Counted from the stretch's first letter, positions 7,406 to 16,033 are shown. The stretch: 64,000 nucleotides of DNA from Anaeromyxobacter dehalogenans 2CP-1 (GCF_000022145.1 NC_011891.1:4632501-4696500), one strand, 5' to 3'. The notes: generated by a model not told the origin, from the letters alone. A program made the numbers and translations.

Positions 7406-8569
7406 ATGCGCTTCTTCGCCACCTGCGCCAAGGGCACCGAGGGTGCCCTGCGGCGCGAGCTGTCCGGCCTCCGCCTCCCCGCCGTCCGCGGCGATCGCGG
7501 CGGCGTCTCGTTCGAGGGGGCGCTGGAGGCCGGCATGCGGGCCTGCCTGCACGCGCGGACCGCCATGCGCGTCCTGCTGGAGCTGGCGCGCTTCCCGGCC
7601 CCGGACGCGGCGGCGCTGTACGAGGGCGCGCGCGCGGTCGCGTGGCAGGACTGGCTCGACGTGCGGACCACGCTGGCGGTGGAGGCGACCGTCTCCTCGA
7701 CCACCATCACGCACTCCGGCTTCGCGGCGCTCAAGGTGAAGGACGCGGCGGTGGACGTGCTGCGCGAGCGGCTCGGCGCGCGCCCGGACGTGGACCCGAA
7801 GGACCCGGACGTGCGGATCGTGCTGCACCTCGCCCGCGACGAGGCCACGCTGTCGCTCGATCTCGCCGGCGCGCCGCTGCACCGGCGCGGCTACCGCGCG
7901 GTGACCACCGAGGCACCGCTCAAGGAGACGCTGGCCGCGGCGGTGCTGCTGCTCGGCGGCGTCGACCCGGCGCTCCCCTTCGCCGACCCGATGGCCGGCT
8001 CCGGGACGCTCGCCATCGAGCACGCGCTGCGCGCCCGGCGCATCGCGCCCGGCCTGGACCGCGCGTTCGGCTTCCAGCGCTGGCCGAGCTACCGGGGCGG
8101 CCCGCAGTCGGCCTGGGACCGCATGAAGGCGGCGGCGCGCGCCGAGATCCTGCCGCGGGCGCCGGCGCCGATCGTGGCGCGCGACGGGCACCCGAAGGCG
8201 ATCCAGGCGCTCCGGCTGAACGCCGCCGCGGCGGGCGTGGAGGCCGACCTCGAGATCTCGCAGGCCGACGCGCGCGACCTCCAGCCGTCCGCGGACGCGG
8301 GCGCCATCGTGACCAACCCGCCCTACGGCGAGCGCCTGGGCGGCGGCGGCGAGGGCGCGAGCGCGGCCGAGGCGCGCGTCGCGGGCAAGAAGCTGCAGGG
8401 CTTCTACCGCGGCCTGGCCGAGATGCTGGTGCGCCACCACGGCTGGACCGCGGTGGTGCTCTCCGGCAACCCGCTCCTCGAGCGGGCCATCCCGATCCGG
8501 CCCGCGGTGGATCACCGGCTCTGGAACGGACCCCTCGAGGCCCACCTGCTGAAGTACGAGCTCCCGTGA
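7406..8569 (+). CDS. rlmL: RlmL-type THUMP-domain 23S rRNA (guanine-N2) methyltransferase
   Basis: 387 aa. N-terminal ferredoxin-like plus THUMP region (1-155; FFATCAKGTEGALRREL), then a Rossmann methyltransferase domain: SAM motif I in FADPMAGSGTLAIEHAL (about 190-205), Asp in ARDGHPKAI, and motif IV NPPYGERL (about 305), the signature of N2-guanine methyltransferases. Corresponds to the N-terminal, m2G-forming half of E. coli RlmKL. ATG is 8 bases after the stop of the cyclase gene, so the two are probably co-transcribed. The precise target base is inferred from the family. Confidence 0.82.
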   Translation: MRFFATCAKGTEGALRRELSGLRLPAVRGDRGGVSFEGALEAGMRACLHARTAMRVLLELARFPAPDAAALYEGARAVAWQDWLDVRTTLAVEATVSSTTITHSGFAALKVKDAAVDVLRERLGARPDVDPKDPDVRIVLHLARDEATLSLDLAGAPLHRRGYRAVTTEAPLKETLAAAVLLLGGVDPALPFADPMAGSGTLAIEHALRARRIAPGLDRAFGFQRWPSYRGGPQSAWDRMKAAARAEILPRAPAPIVARDGHPKAIQALRLNAAAAGVEADLEISQADARDLQPSADAGAIVTNPPYGERLGGGGEGASAAEARVAGKKLQGFYRGLAEMLVRHHGWTAVVLSGNPLLERAIPIRPAVDHRLWNGPLEAHLLKYELP

Positions 8570-8574
8570 CCTCC

Positions 8575-8604
8575 TTGCGGAGCGCCGGACGCCGCGCCTA
8601 ACGT
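8575..8604 (+). promoter_or_regulatory. Putative promoter, leaderless type
   Basis: TTGCGG (8575-8580), an 18-bp spacer, TAACGT (8599-8604), then six bases to the GTG at 8611. No Shine-Dalgarno sequence is present. Confidence 0.4.
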
Positions 8605-8610
8605 TCCCGC

Positions 8611-9150
8611 GTGGCCGCCCCCGCCCCGCTCCTCGCCCTCGCGCTGGCGCTCGCCGCCGGCGGCCCGGGGGGTGCGCCGCCGGTGCCGGTGGCACCCTCG
8701 CGGCAGGGCACGCTCGACGCCCGGCGCGAGGCGATCGCGCAGGAGCTGCTTCGGATCGGTGGCGCGCTCCAGCGCGAGATCGAGGCCGGCGACGTGGGCG
8801 CGGTCCTGGCGCGCGTGCCGGCCGAGGGGCTGCGCTGCGCCGGGCAGGTGGTGCCGCGCGCGCGGGTGGAGCGCGACCTGCGCGAGTCGTCGCGCTGGCT
8901 GCACCAGACGCTGTTCGGCGCGCCCGAGGGCGCCGGCGGCGGCGCGCCCGCGAGCCTGCGCGCGTTCCTGGCGCGGGCGAAGGAGGTCGCGGTGATGGTC
9001 AGCTTTCGCCGCGACCCGCGCGCCGGCCCGGTGGGCCGGCCCTGCCTCGAGTTCCGCGCCCGCGACCTGGTGAACCCTGCCCCGCCGTTCTGCTTCGAGA
9101 AGCAGGGCAAGCGCTGGTGGCTCACCGAGTCGCTGTATCCGTGCGGCTGA
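8611..9150 (+). CDS. Uncharacterised secreted protein
   Basis: 179 aa, GTG start. Not recognised. Residues 1-20 form a hydrophobic Leu/Ala segment that reads as a signal peptide. The mature part has an Arg/Glu-rich helical stretch (35-75), four cysteines (RCAGQV, RPCLEF, FCFEKQ, YPCG) that could pair in an oxidising compartment, and ends in WWLTESLYPCG. Transcribed convergently with the thioredoxin/TPR gene, with a cluster of palindromic repeats between them. Confidence 0.6.
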   Translation: MAAPAPLLALALALAAGGPGGAPPVPVAPSRQGTLDARREAIAQELLRIGGALQREIEAGDVGAVLARVPAEGLRCAGQVVPRARVERDLRESSRWLHQTLFGAPEGAGGGAPASLRAFLARAKEVAVMVSFRRDPRAGPVGRPCLEFRARDLVNPAPPFCFEKQGKRWWLTESLYPCG

Positions 9151-9151
9151 C

Positions 9152-9307
9152 GTCCCTCGACTCCGCGCGGCCGTTCGGCCGCGCTACGCTCGGGATGAGC
9201 GACCTCCATCCGCTCACCCTGAGCGTAGGCGGGCCGCAGGCCCGCCGGAGTCGAAGGGTCGCCCTGAGCGTGGGCCACGCCGGCGGCGTGCCCCGAGTCG
9301 AAGGGCC
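9152..9307. repeat. Cluster of three REP-like palindromic repeats
   Basis: Between two convergent genes. Units at about 9216-9259 and 9262-9306 both run CCCTGAGCGT ... GAGTCGAAGGG around a GC palindrome (GGCGGGCC GCA GGCCCGCC in the first). A third unit at about 9152-9194 is the same in reverse orientation, around GCGCGGCCG TTC GGCCGCGC. Each would fold as a strong hairpin and may end transcription from both sides. Confidence 0.8.
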
Positions 9308-10621
9308 TCAGTGCTGCAGCGCCGCCAGGCGGCTGCGGGCGCGGGCGAGCTGGCCGTGGGGCCGGAGCCCCTCCGGCAGCGCCTGCCCCTCGGCGATCGC
9401 GCGCTGCAGGGTGGCGCGCGCGGCGTCGTCCTCCCCGAGCGTCTGCTCCGCCTCGGCCTTCAGCACCAGCACGCGGATGCGCCGCGGCCCCTGGGCGCGC
9501 TCCAGCGCGCGGCCGGCGGCGGCGAGCGCGTCGGCGGGCCGGTCGAGCTTGAGGTAGAGCACGGCCAGGTTGGTGGGCGGCACGTACTCGCCGGGCAGGT
9601 CGCGCTCCGAGGCGAGCAGCGCCGGGAGCGCGCGGGCCGGCTCGCCCAGGCGGACCGCGGCCGAGAGCCGCTGGCCGTCGAACGCGGAGCGCGCGAGGGG
9701 CGTGGGCGCGCGGGCGGCCTCGCGCTCGAGGAACGCGAGCCACCGGCGCGCCAGCGCCTTCGCGCCGGCCGCGTCGCCGGCCGCGTCGCGGGCGGCGGCC
9801 AGGCCGTCGTAGAGCCAGGAGCGGTCGTCGGCGAGCACGTCCTTCGCGTCGAGCGCGCGGCGCGCGACCGGCTCCAGCGCGGCGAGCGCCGCCCGCCGGG
9901 CCGCCTCGTCCTCCAGCTCGAGCGCGCAGGACAGGCCCTGCGCCGCCACCCGGGCCCGGCCCGGGCCGGACGGGACCGAAGGGAGCGCCTCGCGGGCGGC
10001 GCCGGCGCAGGCCGCCGGATCGCCGGCGAGGCCGAGCGCCTGGACCCGCGCCTCCGCGGCGCGGGCGCGGCCCGGCCAGCGCGGGCCGCCCGCCGCGAGC
10101 GCATCCTGGTAGGCGGCGGCCGCGTCGGCGTGGCGGCGCTCGCCGGCCAGGCGATCGGCGCGGGCCAGCGCCGCGTCCGCCTCGGACGCGCGGGCCTTGC
10201 GGAGCGCGCGCTCACCGTCCAGCGCGAGCTTCTCGATCTGCGCGGCGGTGGCCGTGCCGGCCCAGCGGAGCACCACGCCCTCGGTGGCCGGGTCGATGAT
10301 CATCAGCGTGGGCCACACGTCGATCGGGAACTGCTCCACGAACGGCGCGTTGCCGGGCTTCTCGGTGTCGATGTCGAGCCGGACGAACCGCCCGGCGAGC
10401 TTCCGGAGCCGCGCGTCCGGGAGGACGTAGGCCCGCATGAAGCGGCAGGTGGGTCACCAGGGGGCCCAGACGTCCACCAGCATCGGGACGTTCCGGGCCT
10501 TGGCCTCGGCGAGCGCGCGAGGGTAGTCGTCTTCGATGACGCCCTTCGGCGCGGCGGCGGCGGCCGGAACGGCGGCCGAGAGCGAGGCGGCGGCGAGGGC
10601 GGCGAGCAGGGCGGTGCGCAT
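9308..10621 (-). CDS. Candidate selenoprotein: thioredoxin-fold domain with TPR-like C-terminus, in-frame UGA
   Basis: 437 codons if the TGA at codon 56 is decoded. Codons 1-24 give a signal peptide (MRTALLAALAAASLSA then Ala-rich). The frame continues as MLVDVWAPW-UGA-PTCRFMRAYVL, so the stop replaces the first cysteine of the W-C-x-x-C redox motif; the partner Cys59 is kept. The rest of the fold is intact (LDIDTEKPGN; cis-Pro in WPTLMIIDP). From about residue 130 to the end are Ala-rich helical repeats of TPR type. With UGA as Sec, this is an exported UxxC thiol oxidoreductase; with UGA as stop, only a 55-aa fragment plus an internal ATG (10438) ORF remain. The downstream part shows no decay. 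Confidence 0.7.
10454..10456 (-). other. In-frame UGA at the redox-motif position (possible Sec codon)
   Basis: Codon 56 counted from ATG 10621. Flanking codons are TGG before and CCC ACC TGC after, so the motif reads W-[UGA]-P-T-C. A small hairpin (CCGC, 5-base loop, GCGG) begins 9 bases after the UGA, but its loop lacks the G expected in a canonical bacterial SECIS. Confidence 0.65.
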
Positions 10622-10666
10622 GCGACCGCAGGTATAACGCGATCCCGCCGGCGGTCCAGCGTCGCG

Positions 10667-11179
10667 TCACCGCCCGAGGGCGGCCCGGACCTCCTCGAAC
10701 GTGGACTCCGACAGGTACATCTCCAGCGCGCCCTCCGGCAGCACGAGGCGGGCCGGCTGCCGGAAGCCCTTCTTCGGCGGCTCGGGCGGCCGGGCCTCCA
10801 GGATCTTCGACGCCTCCACCCGGATCGCCACCCGCCCCGCGCGGCGCGCCGCGTCCAGGCCGGCAGCCGTGAGCGGCACCGGCTCCAGCAGCCGCCGCCG
10901 GAACGGCAGCGCGAGCCAGTAGGCGCCCTGCGCGATGACCGCGCCCCACACCACCGCCATGCTCCGCCAGGTGAAGACGTTGACGATGACGGCGAGGAGC
11001 GAGCCGATCATGAGGATGTTCGCGATGCGGTGGACGAGGTCCTCCCAGCGCCGGGGCCGCAGGATCACGAGCTCGCCCGGCAGCACGTGGAGCTGCCCCT
11101 TCACCGCGCCGCCGCGCACCGGCTTGCCGGCCGGATCCACCAGCAGCGCGAGCACCGTCCCGAACGCCTTCGGCTCCAT
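10667..11179 (-). CDS. Small membrane protein, unknown function
   Basis: 170 aa from ATG 11179, which has GGGAGG at good spacing; the longer upstream frame is not needed. Not recognised. Two membrane helices (about residues 52-72 and 77-97) are flanked by a soluble N-terminal domain with a VDPAGKPVRGG turn and a C-terminal soluble domain that ends in a charged helix (STFEEVRAALGR). Upstream of and co-oriented with the thioredoxin/TPR gene, 45 bp apart, so possibly in the same transcript. Confidence 0.7.
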   Translation of the reverse strand: MEPKAFGTVLALLVDPAGKPVRGGAVKGQLHVLPGELVILRPRRWEDLVHRIANILMIGSLLAVIVNVFTWRSMAVVWGAVIAQGAYWLALPFRRRLLEPVPLTAAGLDAARRAGRVAIRVEASKILEARPPEPPKKGFRQPARLVLPEGALEMYLSESTFEEVRAALGR

Positions 11180-11208
11180 CCGTCCTCCCGTCGTGGAAGG
11201 GGGCGAGG

Positions 11209-12372
11209 CTACACCGGCGCGCGCCCGCGCGGGGGTCTTCCGCACAGCAGCCAGTTCGCGACGAACCCCACCCCCACGCCCGCCACGCAGGTCGCGACCA
11301 CGCCCGGCCACCCCGCCGCGTGCAGCGCCAGGCCCGGCACCGCCGAGCCCAGCGTCCCGCCCACGTAATAGAACGTGAGGTACAGCGCGCTCGCGCCGCC
11401 CTTGGCCGTGCGCGCCGTCACGTTCACGAACCCCGGCGCCACCGCCTGCGCGGTGAAGGTGCCGAGCACCAGCACCAGCAGCCCCGCGATCGCGAGCGGG
11501 AGCGAGCCCGCCAGCGCGGCCAGCATCCCCAGCGCCTCGACCACCAGGCCGATGCCGATGAGCCGTCGCGGCGGGATGCGCCCCGCGAGCCGCCCCGCGA
11601 TCGGCGAGGCGACCACGCCCGCCGCGTACACCAGGTAGACCGCCGAGATCTGCCCGGTGGTGAGGTGCCAGGGCGCGCCGGCCAGGTGGTACGGGAGGTA
11701 GGTGAAGATCCCGATCCAGCCGAAGAACAGCGAGGCGCCCACCAGGTAGGCGCCGAGGAGCCGCGGATCGCGCAGGTGGCCCAGCATGCCGCGCGTCGCC
11801 GAGGCCCAGCCGATCACCGGCGCACCCGTCGCCGGCGCCAGGCCGCGCGCGAGCGCGAGCGCCGCCGCGAGCGTCACGATCGCGAACGCGACGAACGCCG
11901 CGCGCCAGCCCGCGTTCGCCGTGATGGCCCCGGACAGCACGCGGCCCGCCAGCCCGCCCACCACCGAGGCCGCGATGATCCCGCCCACCACCGCCGGCAG
12001 GTCCGCGTTCCGGAAGCGGTCGCCCGCGTAGGCCACCGAGACCGCCGTGACCCCCGGCACCAGCACCCCCTGCATGGCCCGGAGCACGAGGAGCACGGAG
12101 AAGGAGGGCGCGAAGGCGCAGGCCAGCGTGGCGAGCGCGAGCAGCGCGGTGGACCCCGCCATCACGCGACGCCGCCCGATCGCGTCCGCCAGCGGCCCGT
12201 AGAAGCTGGAGGCCGCCGCCACCGCGAGCACGACCGCCGAGACCGTCAGGCCCGCCCGCGCCGGCCCCACCCCGAACTCGCGCGAGATGACCGGCAGCAC
12301 CGGCTGCGTGACGTACATGTCCGCGTAGACCGCGACCGTCCCCGCGTAGAGCGCCGCCGTCTCCCGTCGCAC
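11209..12372 (-). CDS. MFS transporter, drug-efflux type
   Basis: 387 aa from GTG 12372. Twelve predicted membrane helices. The N-terminal half has the MFS loop motif in GPLADAIGRRRVM (about 60-72) and a motif-C-like proline/glycine helix; the second half repeats it in GRLAGRIPPRRLIG. The start VTQPVLPVISREFGV is typical of the YnfM/AraJ-like exporter group. The substrate cannot be read from the sequence. No linked regulator is visible. Confidence 0.85.
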   Translation of the reverse strand: MRRETAALYAGTVAVYADMYVTQPVLPVISREFGVGPARAGLTVSAVVLAVAAASSFYGPLADAIGRRRVMAGSTALLALATLACAFAPSFSVLLVLRAMQGVLVPGVTAVSVAYAGDRFRNADLPAVVGGIIAASVVGGLAGRVLSGAITANAGWRAAFVAFAIVTLAAALALARGLAPATGAPVIGWASATRGMLGHLRDPRLLGAYLVGASLFFGWIGIFTYLPYHLAGAPWHLTTGQISAVYLVYAAGVVASPIAGRLAGRIPPRRLIGIGLVVEALGMLAALAGSLPLAIAGLLVLVLGTFTAQAVAPGFVNVTARTAKGGASALYLTFYYVGGTLGSAVPGLALHAAGWPGVVATCVAGVGVGFVANWLLCGRPPRGRAPV

Positions 12373-12406
12373 CCGCGCACGATACCGCGCGGGCGGCGAG
12401 CCCGCC

Positions 12407-13483
12407 TCAAGGCGCGGCGCCGCCAAGGTGCGTCCCCGCGTACGCGTCCACGAGCGCCTCTCCGAAGACCCGCCGCGCCTCCTCGAGGTTGTGGCCACGG
12501 CAACGGATGCGAAGGTTGTCCGCCGTCGAGGCCCCGCCGCACGCGCGCGGAAGGATGTGGTCCAGCTCGAGCCGGTGCGTCGACCCGCAGCGCTCCCCCG
12601 ACGCGAGGAGGAAGGTGCACCGCCCGCCGTCGCGGGCCCAGACCTCGCGACGGACGTGGACCGGGATGTGGTCCGGCTTGGAGGGACGGATGGTCTTCTG
12701 CGGCTTCGCCGTGAGCCCCTTGCGCCGCGCACGATCGGCGATGAGCAGATCGAGCGCCGCCTCGAGGACGTTCTCGCGGGAGGCGCCGGGCATGGAGTGA
12801 GAGAGCGCGTCCCGCGCCGCATCGAGCTTCTTCAGGAATGCCTTGGAGACGGTGAGGTGCATCCGCGCCTGGTCCGAGTCGAGCCAGGCGACGGAGCTGG
12901 ACTTGGCGACCGGTACCGCAACACAGGCCGCCTGCGGGATCGACGCGGATGGCTCGGCGGAAGGGGAGACGGGTGGCGTTTCATGCGCATGAAACAGAGC
13001 AACCGGCGCGGGGGCCGCGTCACGCAATGCCTCGGCCGGGAGCGCAGCAGGCACCGTGATCCGGAGTGGCACGACGACTTCGCGCCGCGGCGGGTTCTCG
13101 ACTGGCCGGATGGATGCAGCGACCGCTGCCGCTTCGCGGCTCGACAGGCCGAAGAAGCGCGGCAGCACCTCCGCACAATTGTCGGTGGTCACCACCTTCG
13201 CCAGCTCGCAAACCGACGAGAGGCACAGGCGGCCCTCCCGGAGCGCACCCTCCACCGCGGGATGGCGCTGGATGAGCTCGGCGGCAGTCTTCCGGAGCTG
13301 GGCGGAGCCGGCCGAGAGCTTCAGCTCCCGATGGAGGAACGAGAACAGCGACGTGTGCCCGCGCTGCTGCCAAAGCCCCCGCCGGTCGAACTCCGCCAGC
13401 GCAAGCAGGAACTCCACCATCGCGTGCCGCTCGGACCGCAGCAGCTCGACGAGACGCTTCGTGAACTCGGTTGCGTTCTCCAT
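12407..13483 (-). CDS. HNH endonuclease-domain protein, copy 1
   Basis: 358 aa. Residues 1-140 form a helical domain (FTKRLVELLRSERHAM, LWQQRGHTSLFSFLHREL, AAELIQRHPAVEG) resembling the DUF222-like regions found in front of many HNH nucleases; residues 145-205 are a variable Pro/Ala linker; a conserved helical segment (LTVSKAFLKKLDAARD) precedes the HNH domain at about 285-345 with RCTFLLASGERCG, LELDHILPRACGG and NLRIRCRGHN. The metal-binding His and Asn are present. Its paralogue at 36963 differs mainly in the linker and in the last 8 residues. No ribosome binding site is obvious; a leader of about 390 bp is shared with copy 2. Confidence 0.88.
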   Translation of the reverse strand: MENATEFTKRLVELLRSERHAMVEFLLALAEFDRRGLWQQRGHTSLFSFLHRELKLSAGSAQLRKTAAELIQRHPAVEGALREGRLCLSSVCELAKVVTTDNCAEVLPRFFGLSSREAAAVAASIRPVENPPRREVVVPLRITVPAALPAEALRDAAPAPVALFHAHETPPVSPSAEPSASIPQAACVAVPVAKSSSVAWLDSDQARMHLTVSKAFLKKLDAARDALSHSMPGASRENVLEAALDLLIADRARRKGLTAKPQKTIRPSKPDHIPVHVRREVWARDGGRCTFLLASGERCGSTHRLELDHILPRACGGASTADNLRIRCRGHNLEEARRVFGEALVDAYAGTHLGGAAP

Positions 13484-13947
13484 GCACGAAGCATCGCACG
13501 CTCATTTCGCCTTCCGTAAAACGCACCAGGATCGTCTCAGGCGCGCGAACGCGACCAGGGTCTCGCGACCCCTCGGCTCGCTACCCAGCGCCGCAAACCG
13601 CGCCCTGCGAGCGCGCCAGACCCCTGCGCCCCAGCGTTTCCGCTCGCGCAAGCCGCTCCCCACCTCGACCCCGTCAAGCGCGAAGAACGTGCCCGTTGGG
13701 CCGCAAGCATTCAGTCACTCACGGTGACCGCCCTCGCGCGCGCCCCGCGCCCCCGCGCCCCGCGCCCCACCCACGAGCCTCTCGCAAGCCGATCCCCGGC
13801 CCGGGTTCCGGCCGACCAGCCCCGCCCCGGAGCGCCCCCGCACCCTCAAAGCCCATCCTCCGCCCGTGGTTCGACAAGCTCACCACGAGCGGCATCAGCT
13901 CCCGCACCCTCGAGCCCCTCCGCCCTTCGACAAGCTCACCACGAGCG
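12420..13947 (-). mobile_element. HNH-REP module, copy 1 (candidate mobile unit)
   Basis: The unit comprises REP-like palindromes (13869-13947), a conserved non-coding leader (13484-13868) and the HNH gene. The same arrangement is found in inverted orientation at 36552-38020. Homology starts at the REP (GCTCGTGGTGAGCTTGTCGA), passes through blocks such as GTGAGTGACTGAATGCTTGC and GGTGCGTTTTACGGA, and ends within the HNH C-terminus after DAYAG, where the two copies diverge. Leader lengths match to within about 5 bp. No target-site duplication or terminal inverted repeat was found, so mobility is inference. The 505-base gap 13484-13988 holds only this leader and the repeats. Confidence 0.5.
13869..13947. 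repeat. Two REP-like units
   Basis: TTCGACAAGCTCACCACGAGCG occurs at about 13870-13891 and again at about 13926-13947. The same family occurs at 36552 and, as variants, at 63767-63875. Confidence 0.8.
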
Positions 13948-13988
13948 CCTTCAGAACCCCGCGGCACCCTCAAAGTCCCTCACCCCCC

Positions 13989-14492
13989 CTACCCCGCCGC
14001 CACCTTCACCCGCTCCTCCACCTTCCCCGCCCCCCGCCGCTTCATCGACAGCCCCAGCGTGAACCGCGCCACCGGCTCGTCGCCGTACTTGTCCGGCACC
14101 GTCGCGACCACCTCGACCGGCAGCGTGACCCGCTCGCCGGTCCGGTCCGCCTCGCGCACCGCCTCCGCGACCCGGAGGCCGTCCCGCGAGCGGAACACCA
14201 CGTCGCCGTCGGCGCGCTTCAGGAAGTCGGCCTTCAGGTCGGCGAAGATCAGGTTCACGCCCTTGTGCTTCGAGTAGATGAGCCGGGCCGCGACCAGCCC
14301 GCCGGCGATGTCGGCGCCGGCGCAGAGCGCGCCGAAGTACATCGACCCGAGGTGGTTCCGCGACTGCCAGCGCAGCGGGATCTTCACCGCGCAGCCCTGC
14401 TCGTCGAGCTCCAGCACCCGCGGCCCGAGGAACAGCAGCACCGGGATCTTCAGCGACAGCAGGCGGACCAGCGCGGTCTCCTTCAGCAGCAT
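13989..14492 (-). CDS. DUF4442 hot-dog-fold protein, probable thioesterase
   Basis: 167 aa. The single hot-dog domain is recognised from the central segment SRNHLGSMYFGALCAGADIAGG, where family members carry N-H-x-x-[ST]-x-[HY] near the helix of the hot-dog fold, and by the closing strands KGVNLIFADLKADFLKRADG and VPDKYGDEPVARFTLGLSMKRR. PaaI/DUF4442 relatives hydrolyse acyl-CoA thioesters, but the substrate is unknown. It stands alone between the HNH module leader and two POT transporter genes. Confidence 0.72.
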   Translation of the reverse strand: MLLKETALVRLLSLKIPVLLFLGPRVLELDEQGCAVKIPLRWQSRNHLGSMYFGALCAGADIAGGLVAARLIYSKHKGVNLIFADLKADFLKRADGDVVFRSRDGLRVAEAVREADRTGERVTLPVEVVATVPDKYGDEPVARFTLGLSMKRRGAGKVEERVKVAAG

Positions 14493-14620
14493 GCTCGGGC
14501 TCCCCGCGCGCTCGGCGCGCCATGACGCAGCGCGTGAATCATAGGGGGCGCAGCCGATCCGCCGCGCCGCCCCTGCGGGGGCCAGGCTCCCGGGCGACGC
14601 GCCCGCGCCGGCGCCGGCGC

Positions 14621-15991
14621 CTACTCGGCCGCGGTGGCCTGCGGCAGCGCCACCGGGCGGTAGCGCCGGGCGATGGCCTGGAACGCGAACGCGGCGGCGA
14701 GCATGAGCGCGGCGAACGCCCAGAAGTACGCGGCGCCGGTGAGCGGCACGAGCTCGGTGACGAGCGCGGTGAGCAGGTTCCCGAGCGCGATGGTGAGGAA
14801 CCAGAGCGACATGATGGTGCTGCGCATGGAGCGCGGCGCCTGCGTGTAGCTGAACTCGAGGCCGGTGACCGACACCAGCACCTCACCGGTGGTGAGCAGC
14901 AGGTACTGCGGCAGCTGCCAGAGCGCGTGCGGCGCGTGGCCGGCGTCGATGAGCGTCTGCACCACCGCCGCCGCCGCGAACGAGAGCACGGTGAGGAACA
15001 TGCCGCCGGTCATGCGCGAGAGCGGCGTGCGGGCGATCCCGCGCCGCTCCAGCGCCGGGAAGATCACCCAGTTGAAGAGCGGGATGAGCGCCATCACCAT
15101 GAACGGGTTCAGCGCCTGGAGCTGCGCCGGCGAGAGCGTGAAGGTGCCGAGGTGCAGGTCCATGTCCTTCGCCTGGAGCACCCAGCTCGAGCCCTTCTGG
15201 TCGTAGAGCGCCCAGAACAGCGTCACCGCCGCGTACACGCCCATGATGCGGAACACCGCCCGCGCGCCGTCCACCGCCTCCTGCGGGTGGCGCTCGCGCG
15301 CGACGTCCAGCCAGTGCTGCCCGGGCTTGCCGGTGCCGAGGCGCGAGAGCGCGTAGCCGACCACGCGGAACAGGCCGTGCGGGTTCGGACCGGAGGGCGG
15401 CGCGAACGCGTAGTGCTTGCGGCCGAGCCAGAACACCACCAGCGCGATCGCCATGAGCACGCCGGGCAGCGCGAACGCCAGCGAGGGGCCGACCGTGAGG
15501 AGCAGGAGCGGGATGAGGAGCTTCGCGCTCGCCGAGCCGAGGTTGATCGACCAGTAGAACCAGCCGTACACGCGCTGCAGCAGCCCGTGCTGCTCGGGCC
15601 GGAACTGATCGCCCACGAACGCCGACACGCACGGCTTGATCCCGCCGGCGCCCGCGGCGATGAGCGCGAGCCCCACGAAGAAGCCGGTGCGCGTCTCCCA
15701 GGCGGCGAGCACGCCGTGGCCGAGCACGTAGAACAGCGAGATCCAGAGGATGGTCCGGTAGCGCCCCAGGAACCGGTCGGCGATCCACCCGCCCACCAGC
15801 GGCGTGAGGTACGTCGCCATCACGAAGTAGTGGTAGTAGGCCTTCGCGTCCTGCGCCTCGTACAGCAGGTGCTGGAGCATGTAGACGGTGAGGATCGAGC
15901 TCGTCCCGTAGAACGAGAAGCGCTCGCAGGCCTCGTTGCCGACGATGTACTTGACCTGCGGCGGGTAGCGCTCGGGCGCGGACGCGGACAT
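14621..15991 (-). CDS. Proton-dependent oligopeptide transporter (POT/PTR2), copy A
   Basis: 456 aa from ATG 15991 (a TTG at 16030 would add 13 residues). A 12-14-helix POT-family protein: the N-terminal NEACERFSFYGTSSIL carries the E-x-x-E-R-F-x-[FY]-Y-G motif of proton-coupled peptide symporters, then YLTPLVGGWIADRFLGRY and GGIKPCVSAFVGDQF (PTR2 signatures). Helix pair in the middle (about 225-300) and YDQKGSSWVLQA match the family. It follows its paralogue by 42 bp in the same orientation. Confidence 0.9.
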   Translation of the reverse strand: MSASAPERYPPQVKYIVGNEACERFSFYGTSSILTVYMLQHLLYEAQDAKAYYHYFVMATYLTPLVGGWIADRFLGRYRTILWISLFYVLGHGVLAAWETRTGFFVGLALIAAGAGGIKPCVSAFVGDQFRPEQHGLLQRVYGWFYWSINLGSASAKLLIPLLLLTVGPSLAFALPGVLMAIALVVFWLGRKHYAFAPPSGPNPHGLFRVVGYALSRLGTGKPGQHWLDVARERHPQEAVDGARAVFRIMGVYAAVTLFWALYDQKGSSWVLQAKDMDLHLGTFTLSPAQLQALNPFMVMALIPLFNWVIFPALERRGIARTPLSRMTGGMFLTVLSFAAAAVVQTLIDAGHAPHALWQLPQYLLLTTGEVLVSVTGLEFSYTQAPRSMRSTIMSLWFLTIALGNLLTALVTELVPLTGAAYFWAFAALMLAAAFAFQAIARRYRPVALPQATAAE

Positions 15992-16033
15992 GGCGCGCGA
16001 GTCTGCCACGGGAGCCCCGGGGCCGGGCAACCG

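Noticed and set aside
9308-10438. Separate TPR gene starting at ATG 10438
   Set aside because: It would begin in the middle of the thioredoxin fold, four residues after the second half of its redox motif, without a ribosome binding site; the frame is continuous with the upstream signal peptide except for one TGA.
10415-10453. Canonical SECIS just downstream of the UGA
   Set aside because: Hairpins exist (CCGC/GCGG; CGUCC/GGACG) but neither has G in the first two loop bases; not claimed as SECIS.
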